From a virus, in IMG/VR virus record IMGVR_UViG_3300018416_000065, positions 1 to 31,300 of that record: a stretch of 31,300 nt of DNA, one strand, 5' to 3'. Position 1 is the first letter of the stretch; the number at the start of each line of letters is the position of its first letter. Below the pieces are notes generated by a model. The model saw only the letters and a program-made list of their open reading frames with translations, was not told the origin of the DNA and searched no databases. The translations under genes and the position numbers were made by a program. This document shows, piece by piece, positions 7,589 to 13,894 of this stretch.

Positions 7589-9736
7589 CTCTAATTCGTG
7601 TTGATCCAGCCAATTAATTCCGGCACTAATTTCGATGTCGAATGGAACAACTGACTTGTAGTTGAACCTCTTTTCCATCTCTTCATCTATCCCCGTCATG
7701 GCGATATGTAGTAGTTCTTTTACCTTTTCTAACTCGTCCTTGTGGCAATCAACCACAATACTGTCATGCACTGTTAAGATTAATTTACTCTTAAGTTTGT
7801 TCTCTCTGAACAGCCTTAGAGCGCGGATACAGGCCAATGGTACACAGTCTCCTGTGGCAAAGCCTTGTATGGGATAATTAACGATCTGCGTGGCATTTGT
7901 TACCCTACCATTTCTGGTACGAACAACATTAGGCCAGAAGTACTGCCGCCCACTAGGAACTTGGACAATACCATTCTTAAGAACCCCCGTCATTAGACGG
8001 TCTTGGTAGCTCCTAAGACCCTCGTAGATGTTAAAGAACTCAGCGAAGTATGTCTGTACGTGTGGTGGCTCTAAAGCACCCTGACCGCCATATAATGGAG
8101 CGAAAGAGTACTGCTTTGCTGCCTGTCTAGCATCCTTACTGACCTCAGAGGGATCACACTGATTAATAATGGAAGCAGTCTGCTTGTGGATGTCCTTTCC
8201 CTCAAGAATATCAGCAATAATCTGACTATCCCTACTTAATTCCCCAGCCATTCTAAATTCTAGGCCAGAGAAGTCTGCCTCAACCACCAGACCGTCATCT
8301 TTAAACCTAGACACGATAGCCTTCCGCACGGGAAAGCCTCTCTTGGGCTGGTTTTGTAGATTGGGATTACTACTACTTAATCTACCAGTGGCAGTGATAC
8401 ATTGATTGAAGTTAGCGTGTAGAAGCCCTGTAGACCGCGTACCTAGTTGTATTCCTTTAACGAAACTATCAAGGTAGGTGCTAATAGCATTCAGGCGACT
8501 GATCTTGGTCAAGAACTCTACCGCAACAGCGTTACCCTTGCCCTCAGCCTGTTGTACAAGCACCTTAATAGTATTCTTGTCAGTCTTAAAGCCGTTGATA
8601 GAAGCATAATAAGGTGACTTAGGCGTCATCTTTAGCCCAGCAGTCTCACCAGTGGCTACATAGATAGCACCAGCACCTGAACAGGTCTTACACTTGGTCC
8701 TGTTCTTATATGGCTCACCCTGAACCCTATACTTCTTGCCCATCTTAGTCTTAGTGACTTGCTTATACTTCTGTATTGATCCTCTACCATTACAGTCTGG
8801 ACACTTTCGAGCCACAGTCTTTTGAACGACAGCCGTAGTTGATCTAACAGCAGCAGAGAACTCCCGTGGCTTCATGCGCGGCGGCATCAAAGACTTACCC
8901 GCAGCATTTGTACCAATGTTGAACGTCTGTTGGTGGGCGTCTCTATTAATTACCTCACGCGAGTAGACCACCTTAGTCATGTCTGCACCACTATTTAAAT
9001 TAATAGGAGTGTCGCCCATGACTTCTTCAACTATCTCGTACAGCCGCTTAGTCAGTTCGTTCTTCTCAGTCTCAAACTGTAGCTCAACCTCTTCAAGAGT
9101 ATCCAGATCAATAGCTGTACCATTACGCTCAATCTCCACCAAGAACATGAGCATCTCGTTCATCAGATCGACTACAGGAATAAGCGACTTATTCTCTTCC
9201 TTCTCGTAATCTTCCATCTGGGCAACGTACAACTCAGCAGTGGTGCGAATATCAGCTTCAAGGTATTCCAGCATAGTGCCAACAGGCATCTCTTCAAAGC
9301 CAGTACCAGACTTGAACAGTTCATCTACAAGATCAGACTTCTTGAGGTTCTCTAGCTTACGCCGGATTCCACATTCCTTGAGCGACAGTGGACGCCTCTG
9401 CCCTTTGGACAGTAGATATTCGCCTATCATAGTGCAGTAAACACTGTCAGGGATACGGAAGCCCATCTCTAGGAGCCAGATAACATCAAACTTTGCATTG
9501 TGGCACACAAGCATAGACGCCTGATCCAAGGCATCCTGAAGCATCTCATGCTCGTCAGGCTCTATAACGTCATGGTGAAAGTATACATCCATATTGACAG
9601 TCATTTCACCGTCAAAGTTCAGGAACCCATATCCCGCAGCAACACACTTGTTTATTTTATTAAACGGGCTGTTGTCTATCTTTCCCTCGTATCTCTCGAC
9701 ACTGGTTTCAAGATCAAGAATTAAGATACTACTCAT
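7571..9736 (-). CDS. Family A DNA polymerase with DnaJ-like zinc finger
   Basis: Replicative polymerase with 3'-5' proofreading. Numbering is from the possible ATG at 9751 (726 residues). The exonuclease motifs are LDLET (D13, E15), HNAKFD (N85, D89) and YLEAD (Y163, D167). The polymerase motifs are A VEADFSG (D493), B R542-x3-K546-x3-F550-x3-Y554, and C VHDS (H662, D663). The residue matching E. coli Pol I F762 is Phe. Between the two parts (about 317-361) sit CPDCNGRG and CKTCSGAG, two CxxCxGxG units as in the DnaJ cysteine-rich domain; this insertion is a known mark of HMO-2011-type phages. I prefer the ATG at 9736 (MSSILILDLET) because GGAG lies nine bases upstream and it overlaps the zinc-ribbon gene's stop; ATG at 9751 lacks a ribosome site. 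Confidence 0.96.
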   Translation of the reverse strand: MSSILILDLETSVERYEGKIDNSPFNKINKCVAAGYGFLNFDGEMTVNMDVYFHHDVIEPDEHEMLQDALDQASMLVCHNAKFDVIWLLEMGFRIPDSVYCTMIGEYLLSKGQRRPLSLKECGIRRKLENLKKSDLVDELFKSGTGFEEMPVGTMLEYLEADIRTTAELYVAQMEDYEKEENKSLIPVVDLMNEMLMFLVEIERNGTAIDLDTLEEVELQFETEKNELTKRLYEIVEEVMGDTPINLNSGADMTKVVYSREVINRDAHQQTFNIGTNAAGKSLMPPRMKPREFSAAVRSTTAVVQKTVARKCPDCNGRGSIQKYKQVTKTKMGKKYRVQGEPYKNRTKCKTCSGAGAIYVATGETAGLKMTPKSPYYASINGFKTDKNTIKVLVQQAEGKGNAVAVEFLTKISRLNAISTYLDSFVKGIQLGTRSTGLLHANFNQCITATGRLSSSNPNLQNQPKRGFPVRKAIVSRFKDDGLVVEADFSGLEFRMAGELSRDSQIIADILEGKDIHKQTASIINQCDPSEVSKDARQAAKQYSFAPLYGGQGALEPPHVQTYFAEFFNIYEGLRSYQDRLMTGVLKNGIVQVPSGRQYFWPNVVRTRNGRVTNATQIVNYPIQGFATGDCVPLACIRALRLFRENKLKSKLILTVHDSIVVDCHKDELEKVKELLHIAMTGIDEEMEKRFNYKSVVPFDIEISAGINWLDQHELELTYAT

Positions 9737-9887
9737 CTTCTTCATCTCCATTCCAGTAAACGACTGTGCTTACTTTGCATTCAGAGCAGCTAAACGTGGA
9801 GTAGAAATCATATACATCATCGTCATGGTCGCCGCCCCAGATCATGGGTTTATTACAGCTTGGACATACATAATTCTCATACGACAT
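9729..9887 (-). CDS. Small zinc-ribbon protein (52 aa)
   Basis: A short gene between helicase and polymerase. The product begins MSYENYVCPSCNKPM and has CPSC (C8, C11) and CSEC (C34, C37), the four cysteines of a zinc ribbon, with an acidic HDDD segment between them and an acidic end (NGDEEDE). It overlaps the end of the helicase gene by 11 bases and the preferred start of the polymerase gene by eight, so it is embedded in the replication operon. It could be a small DNA- or protein-binding accessory of replication or a transcription regulator; no target can be read from the sequence. Confidence 0.75.
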   Translation of the reverse strand: MSYENYVCPSCNKPMIWGGDHDDDVYDFYSTFSCSECKVSTVVYWNGDEEDE

Positions 9888-11094
9888 AGCGGCTCACTTC
9901 TGGCTCCATCATGCACGGGATAGTGCCATGATAGCCGGATAGCTTATTCTTCATTACTGTCAGGAAACGGCTGTTGTCTGGTCCGTCTTCCTCACCGCTA
10001 TTCAATTTACCTATACCAATGATAAGGTCAGCTTCAGCAGCCTTACCAACACGACTGCCTTCCATCATAGTCATGGTCAGTCTTGTGCGGTTCTCAGCTT
10101 CAGCAGACGCCTGTGATATACCAATCAATGCACAATCGTGCTTCTTAGCCGTTTCCCGCAGCCGTCTGTACAGTTCCCGTAACCTCTCATGCCCAGCATT
10201 AAAGTTACCAGCAACAGCCAACTTGTCTGCCTGATCTACTATAACAATGTCAGGGTTTACCTTGGCTATGTAGCTTTCCATCTTCTGGATATCCCATTCT
10301 TGGACATCCTTCATAATCAGATTGTCTTTTATACCAGAGTAACGGGCAACCGCAGCAACAGGGTCAAATTCTATTTCTGGGCGCGTAAGACCAGTATAGG
10401 ATTGTATGGCGCGTAACTTAGTACGCTTGGTGCTTTCTTCATTGCCCAAGTACAATACCTTAGCACCTTGCTGGCAGAATCCCCCCGGTGCAGCACACAG
10501 AGACACGATGAAAGCAGACTTCCCTGTCTCAGGACAGGCAAACACTACAGCAAATTCACCAGCACCTATTCCATATACGTGACGGCTCAGGGTTTCGATA
10601 TTGAACTGCCATCTGTTTTCATCTGATGTAACAGCCAATAGCTCGTAGATATCATCCGTTGTTGGCTCACCAAAATCATCTGGTAGGTAGCCCTCAGCTA
10701 CACGATCCAGAAGCATATTAAGTTCATCCATTGCCTCTATCGTACCTTCAGACATACGGATGCCCAGATTGGCAATGTCTAAGCCAACGTGCTGACGCCA
10801 TAGGTTCTCTATGACATCCTTGGCAATCTCAGGCTTTATGTCTTCAGCATTGGCAGTGGCATTGATTGTATCTTCAATCTCCGCAGTCCATGCAGCGGTA
10901 GATGTAGGGTTGTTAGACTTCCAGAAAGCAAACAACTCCAATGGAGTGATGTCTTGAGCAAACTTATCGTGCGAGGCAATGATTGTCTCGTACAGTTCTT
11001 TCAGACTATCCTCGAATAGTGATGCGCGTAGCTTGGCCTTGTTTTGTTCAAAGAAATCGAACTTCAAACAGTTCTTAAGGAGAGAATGGTCCAT
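9877..11094 (-). CDS. DnaB-like replicative helicase
   Basis: 405 residues with a RecA-type ATPase domain in the C-terminal half. The P-loop is ACPETGKS (186-193), with Ala in place of the first Gly of the usual GxxxxGKS. NEES follows (219-221), Walker B is IVIVDQ (D287), and the H4/sensor segment is GISQAS (Q328). The N-terminal half is helical and probably replaces the DnaB N-terminal domain. It should unwind DNA ahead of the polymerase, working with the separate primase at 11557-12324; in T7 both functions sit in one protein (gp4). Expression starts from the promoter at 11118-11147, with AGGA eight bases before the ATG. First gene of the main replication operon. Confidence 0.88.
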   Translation of the reverse strand: MDHSLLKNCLKFDFFEQNKAKLRASLFEDSLKELYETIIASHDKFAQDITPLELFAFWKSNNPTSTAAWTAEIEDTINATANAEDIKPEIAKDVIENLWRQHVGLDIANLGIRMSEGTIEAMDELNMLLDRVAEGYLPDDFGEPTTDDIYELLAVTSDENRWQFNIETLSRHVYGIGAGEFAVVFACPETGKSAFIVSLCAAPGGFCQQGAKVLYLGNEESTKRTKLRAIQSYTGLTRPEIEFDPVAAVARYSGIKDNLIMKDVQEWDIQKMESYIAKVNPDIVIVDQADKLAVAGNFNAGHERLRELYRRLRETAKKHDCALIGISQASAEAENRTRLTMTMMEGSRVGKAAEADLIIGIGKLNSGEEDGPDNSRFLTVMKNKLSGYHGTIPCMMEPEVSRYVV

Positions 11095-11117
11095 TTAGTA
11101 AATCCTATAGTTGGCAC

Positions 11118-11147
11118 TTTATAGAGTGTTAAGTGTAACATCGTCAA
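11118..11147 (-). promoter_or_regulatory. Promoter of the helicase-polymerase-RNR operon
   Basis: On the - strand TTGACG (11147-11142), an 18-bp spacer and TATAAA (11123-11118) are followed by the helicase ATG about 24 bases on. It lies just downstream of a terminator, so transcription restarts here. Close to the sigma-70 consensus. Confidence 0.75.
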
Positions 11148-11152
11148 GGATT

Positions 11153-11180
11153 AAAAAAAAGCCCCCATCAGTATGGGAGC
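11153..11180 (-). terminator. Terminator of the primase operon
   Basis: On the - strand GCTCCCAT, loop ACTG and ATGGGGGC are followed by eight T: a strong rho-independent terminator after the 67-residue gene. It separates the primase operon from the helicase operon. Confidence 0.88.
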
Positions 11181-11214
11181 TTAAAAATTTTGAATAAAAA
11201 AACTATACGTTTGG

Positions 11215-11418
11215 TTAGTTGCTGCGAAACTTCATCTTGGAGATGTCAGGAGCAGCGTTGCCGCGTCTTTCCCGCATTTCAATCTGATAATGCACCACTC
11301 TCTTGTTGCCAGATATTAAATTCTTAATGGCATCTTCTAGCTTGGCTTCTTCTTCAGCAGCTTCTCTGAAGCCGCCATCTACATCGTAGTCCAATAGGCA
11401 AATTGCTCTTACCTTCAT
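11215..11418 (-). CDS. Hypothetical charged protein (67 aa)
   Basis: 67 residues, not recognised. It starts with a short beta-like stretch (KVRAICLLDYDVD), then an acidic helix (about 17-33) and a basic C-terminal half. AAGGAA lies seven bases before the ATG, and a strong terminator follows the stop, so it is the last gene of the primase operon. No function can be given. Confidence 0.72.
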   Translation of the reverse strand: MKVRAICLLDYDVDGGFREAAEEEAKLEDAIKNLISGNKRVVHYQIEMRERRGNAAPDISKMKFRSN

Positions 11419-11443
11419 GCACCTATTCCTTATAATAAATTAA

Positions 11444-11557
11444 TTAAAAAAATGAGTTAAGTATTTTAATTAACTTGAGTAGGTGGGCCAGTAGGGAGGC
11501 GAACACCATTGGTAACACGCACTCCAAAAAACCCAATGTGAAAATTACTCTGCACAT
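11444..11557 (-). CDS. Small hydrophobic, probably membrane peptide (37 aa)
   Basis: The ATG shares its A with the primase stop (TAATG), and GGAG lies a few bases upstream, which is good evidence for translation by coupling. The product begins MCRVIFTLGFLECVLPM and is nearly all hydrophobic up to the segment LLKLIKIL, enough for one membrane helix, with few charges (R3, K28, K31). Nothing similar is recognised. It could be a small membrane-active peptide or an early host-takeover factor; that is speculation. It is too short for most gene finders. Confidence 0.55.
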   Translation of the reverse strand: MCRVIFTLGFLECVLPMVFASLLAHLLKLIKILNSFF

Positions 11558-12324
11558 TAGTCTCCTTTAATCAATGTTTCAATTTGGTCAGTACTCATAT
11601 TCTTTAAGTCCACATTGGTTAATCTAACCTTAAGGCTTTTATCAACTTTCCTTGATTGAGCAATAGACTTTAACGCGGCATCTTTGTCAAGAACTAAATA
11701 CTTCTCAGGGTATTTACTAAGTGTTTTCTTAATACCTGTAGTGATGGTAGTACCTAACAGTGCTATACCTACAAGACCGTCCACTCTACTAACAGAACAA
11801 GCAGATGGGGTGTCTTCTACTAGTACAGCTATGTTTCCTAAGCCTACAGGAATACCGTCAGGGAGTTTACCGTAGCTAATCCACTTAGGACCATACTTAC
11901 TAAGTGCGCGTCCTACTGCCCCATGTGATCCTCTATTATAGAATAAGACTCTATCCTCAGCCGGAGCATACTTCACCTTGATCCACTTCTTCTGGTGAGC
12001 TTCAAAACTGTTCACCGACTTCAGGTATTCGATTGCTGGTGGGTGATTTTCTACAGCAGTGACAATCTCTGGTATAGGTCTGCCATTTGATCTATCCCTC
12101 TTCACATTGCTGAGATAGTCTTTGACTGATTGCTTACCACGATTGCCGTGATGTACTCCCTTGCCGTTACATGATGCGCGGTAGCAGTACCATAGAAGTT
12201 TACCGTCTAGCTTAGACAGAGCCAACTTCTTCTCGCCGTAGCAGAATGGACAGGTTATTACTTTTGTATCACCTTCCTTAATAGGAATGGCTTTAATAAT
12301 ATCTAACTGTTCTTGGTAGGTCAT
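11557..12324 (-). CDS. DNA primase, T7-like zinc finger plus TOPRIM
   Basis: 255 residues resembling the primase half of T7 gp4 without the helicase. The N-terminal zinc-binding motif has C25, C28 (CPFC), C47 and C52 (CYRASC), which would read the priming site on ssDNA. The TOPRIM fold has LVED (E170) and LVLDKD (D213, D215) for metal binding. It should make short RNA primers for the polymerase and must cooperate with the separate DnaB-like helicase. It is the first gene of its operon, with a promoter candidate at 12368-12395 and attP just upstream. The small hydrophobic gene is coupled to its stop. Confidence 0.88.
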   Translation of the reverse strand: MTYQEQLDIIKAIPIKEGDTKVITCPFCYGEKKLALSKLDGKLLWYCYRASCNGKGVHHGNRGKQSVKDYLSNVKRDRSNGRPIPEIVTAVENHPPAIEYLKSVNSFEAHQKKWIKVKYAPAEDRVLFYNRGSHGAVGRALSKYGPKWISYGKLPDGIPVGLGNIAVLVEDTPSACSVSRVDGLVGIALLGTTITTGIKKTLSKYPEKYLVLDKDAALKSIAQSRKVDKSLKVRLTNVDLKNMSTDQIETLIKGD

Positions 12325-12367
12325 TTGAGTAGTCCTATGCTATACTGCCCCCGAAAGGCGCAGCCCT

Positions 12368-12395
12368 ATTTTATGTAATAGATTGGGATAGTCAA
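12368..12395 (-). promoter_or_regulatory. Primase promoter
   Basis: On the - strand TTGACT (12395-12390), a 16-bp spacer and TAAAAT (12373-12368) lie between attP and the primase gene. The leader that follows contains a small G/C-rich hairpin (CTGCGCC, TTTC, GGGGGCAG) before the start codon. Being next to attP, transcription here could depend on whether the phage is integrated. Confidence 0.6.
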
Positions 12396-12440
12396 CATCT
12401 AATAGAGAGCTTTTTTAACCAATTTACGGTCACAGTCAAT

Positions 12441-12561
12441 TAAACAAACTACCTGTAAGCTATTGATTTTAAACGATACCTGTTAATCAATTGGTCGTAG
12501 GTTCGATCCCTACCGCCGGAGCCATTCTCAATAAAATCAATAACTTACGGTAGTTTGTTTA
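12441..12561. repeat. Long inverted repeat framing the attP core
   Basis: The arm at 12441-12471 (TAAACAAACTACC, then T, GTAAG, C, TATTGATTTTA) is the reverse complement of 12532-12561 apart from one extra base and one mismatch, so 29 of 31 positions pair. The tRNA-like core at 12480-12524 lies almost exactly in the centre. The arms could be integrase arm-type binding sites, or the whole could form a cruciform or transcript hairpin. No coding is seen between 12325 and 12665. Confidence 0.85.
12480..12524 (+). other. attP: attP core: 3' half of a tRNA-Asn(GUU) gene
   Basis: The 45 bases read as the 3' half of tRNA-Asn: anticodon loop CTGTTAA, then TCAAT, variable loop TGGTC, T arm GTAGG-TTCGATC-CCTAC, acceptor strand CGCCGGA, discriminator G and CCA. 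The 5' half is absent: upstream bases do not pair with the anticodon stem or acceptor strand, so this is no working tRNA. Tyrosine integrases commonly use such tRNA 3' ends, with strand exchange near the anticodon loop; the phage copy restores the host tRNA after insertion. The integrase gene lies about 1.4 kb away, on the far side of thyX. The predicted host gene is a tRNA-Asn whose acceptor stem is TCCGGCG/CGCCGGA, a form typical of alphaproteobacteria. Confidence 0.85.
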
Positions 12562-12584
12562 GGTAAATGGCATGGCATATTAGT

Positions 12585-12605
12585 AAGTGGCACCGTGCCA
12601 TTTTT
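12585..12605 (+). terminator. Hairpin with T run between attP and thyX
   Basis: TGGCA, loop CCG, TGCCA and then TTTTT on the + strand. A wider pairing with GGTAAATGGCA from 12562 is also possible. It would stop + strand transcription running from attP towards thyX, for example from a host promoter in the integrated state. Two further mutually exclusive short stems (CTCTACC/GGTAGAG and CCAAAGG/CCTTTGG) lie at 12613-12664. Confidence 0.5.
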
Positions 12606-12665
12606 ACCATTCCTCTACCAAAGGATAGCGAATCTCTCGGTAGAGTAGTTCTTATAGCCTTTGGA

Positions 12666-13334
12666 TTAGTTAGGTGGCGTAAGCAGAGCTTCCCAAGAAC
12701 TAGGGTATAGCTCACCCATAAGGTTACTAATCTCATTGGCAACCATGCGTGTCTCAGCTTGTGTGTCAGGGGCGCAACGAAGCCTACACATATCCGCAAA
12801 TGCATCTAAACTACCAGACCAGTACCATTCGGTCATCATGCTCTGTGGCAGCACCATACGGGCTTGTTCAGGACATACCCCTACGTCTAGTAGGAACTCA
12901 TACTCAGTCATTGCAATTTCATTAAAGCCGTTGTCAGATACAGTTACGTTACCTGCACTACCTTGCTTCTTATCAGCGCTACGTCCACGCCATACAGTTG
13001 GTGTGTAAAACTCAGGCTCATCGTCCACGTATCTCCTACTTATTTCATTCCAACGTAGGAACTTATGTTTAACTAATTGCCTAGCGACAAACACTGGTGC
13101 TTTAACGTGGAAGGATGCGAAGCAATGTCCGAATGGTGACAGGTGTTTATGCTTCGCAAGATACTTAATGAGCTTCTCATCCCTGTCTTCCAACACTGGT
13201 ATCTCTCCAGCCCAGTTGCCCATATGAATATCATAGGAGCCTATGAAATCACTCTTCTTCCCGAAGGATACCCGTGCTGAATTTACTACGGACAAATCAC
13301 TGCCCATATGTTCGATGTAAGTTGCTTTAATCAT
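12666..13334 (-). CDS. thyX: Flavin-dependent thymidylate synthase
   Basis: Makes dTMP from dUMP using FAD, NADPH and methylene-tetrahydrofolate, supplying thymidylate without DHFR-dependent ThyA. At 222 residues it has the usual length. The signature region is PVFVARQLVKHKFLRWNEISRRY (80-102): the family pattern RHRxxSxNExSxRY is changed to KHKFLRWNEISRRY, so both Arg of RHR are Lys (89, 91) and the first Ser is Arg94. Asn96, Glu97, Ser99, Arg101 and Tyr102 are kept. The C-terminal block ARMVLPQSMMTEWYWSGSL is typical. The gene overlaps its upstream neighbour by eight bases and is last in the integrase operon, ending beside the attP region. Confidence 0.93.
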   Translation of the reverse strand: MIKATYIEHMGSDLSVVNSARVSFGKKSDFIGSYDIHMGNWAGEIPVLEDRDEKLIKYLAKHKHLSPFGHCFASFHVKAPVFVARQLVKHKFLRWNEISRRYVDDEPEFYTPTVWRGRSADKKQGSAGNVTVSDNGFNEIAMTEYEFLLDVGVCPEQARMVLPQSMMTEWYWSGSLDAFADMCRLRCAPDTQAETRMVANEISNLMGELYPSSWEALLTPPN

Positions 13335-13542
13335 TTGTCGGCCTCATCTTAGGTCGTATGGATTGAGACAGTATATCCGTCTGTATACACTGCCCTACTG
13401 CGCTTCTATCAAGGTGATAGATGGGATCGTGATAGGTTAAGAGAGCATCCCCACAGGCACGTTGCGAGGGGAATACTATTTTGCTTTGGAAGTCGTGACC
13501 GTTTAACGTGTAGGTCAATACGAGTATGGTAAAGAACTTCAT
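13327..13542 (-). CDS. Hypothetical small protein, possible N-terminal signal or anchor
   Basis: 71 residues. The first 14 (MKFFTILVLTYTLN) form a short hydrophobic segment after a Lys, like a weak signal peptide or anchor. Two cysteines (C30, C52) could pair outside the cytoplasm. The C-terminus is basic. It starts in a TGATG overlap with the 47-residue gene and ends inside thyX. I do not recognise it. Confidence 0.72.
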   Translation of the reverse strand: MKFFTILVLTYTLNGHDFQSKIVFPSQRACGDALLTYHDPIYHLDRSAVGQCIQTDILSQSIRPKMRPTND

Positions 13543-13685
13543 CAGAAAGGCGGCTCACCATTCTCGTCTAGCTCCGGCATCTTAAACGTGAAGTCACGTT
13601 CAATCTTAGGCTCCTGTTCTTCTTCTACAGGTAGAATGCCCATCAGCCGGAGTTCATGTTCAAGGCCCATTGGTAAATCTTCCAT
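13542..13685 (-). CDS. Hypothetical small acidic protein (47 aa)
   Basis: A short gene between the 69- and 71-residue genes. It starts in TAATG and ends in TGATG, so both boundaries show translational coupling. The product begins MEDLPMGLEHELRLMGI and is acidic (VEEEQEPKIE), ending NGEPPF; this look is like small phage adaptor proteins, but no family is recognised. The G/C-rich, charged coding pattern and tight junctions make it a likely real gene. Confidence 0.65.
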   Translation of the reverse strand: MEDLPMGLEHELRLMGILPVEEEQEPKIERDFTFKMPELDENGEPPF

Positions 13686-13894
13686 TAGGCCACCCTCTCG
13701 TAGACACGTTGTTCCCTTGTGCTAGTCCACTTAGCACCAATCCTGAGAGAGTTTAATTTAGCATTAGGCAACTGTGGCCCCATACATGCAAGGCGGTCTA
13801 CTTTGTTACCGCGAGTGTCGTACACCTCTATGACTTTGTATTTTTGTGAATGATCTAGTTCTAACAGCGGGTTTTTATCATAGTTCAAATCCAC
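13685..13894 (-). CDS. Hypothetical protein (69 aa), GTG start
   Basis: 69 residues, unknown. The start is GTG and overlaps the integrase stop (TAGTG). The protein has a beta-rich middle (YKVIEVYDTRGNKVDRLACM) and a basic C-terminus (KWTSTREQRVYERVA), a possible small nucleic-acid-binding or excisionase-like layout. It follows the integrase directly, where recombination directionality factors are often found, but no winged-helix signature is clear, so that idea is weak. Confidence 0.68.
   Translation of the reverse strand: MDLNYDKNPLLELDHSQKYKVIEVYDTRGNKVDRLACMGPQLPNAKLNSLRIGAKWTSTREQRVYERVA

Noticed and set aside
12480-12524. A functional phage tRNA gene
   Set aside because: The acceptor 5' strand, D arm and anticodon stem 5' strand are missing, so it is only a 3' half, as expected of attP.
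7571-12683. 14-base repeat TTAGGTGGCGTAAG at 7571 and 12670
   Set aside because: One such match is expected by chance in a window this long; both fall at unrelated gene ends with no matching flanks.
13685-13894. Excisionase for the 69-residue protein
   Set aside because: Position next to the integrase fits, but no winged-helix or HTH pattern is clear, so I kept it hypothetical.
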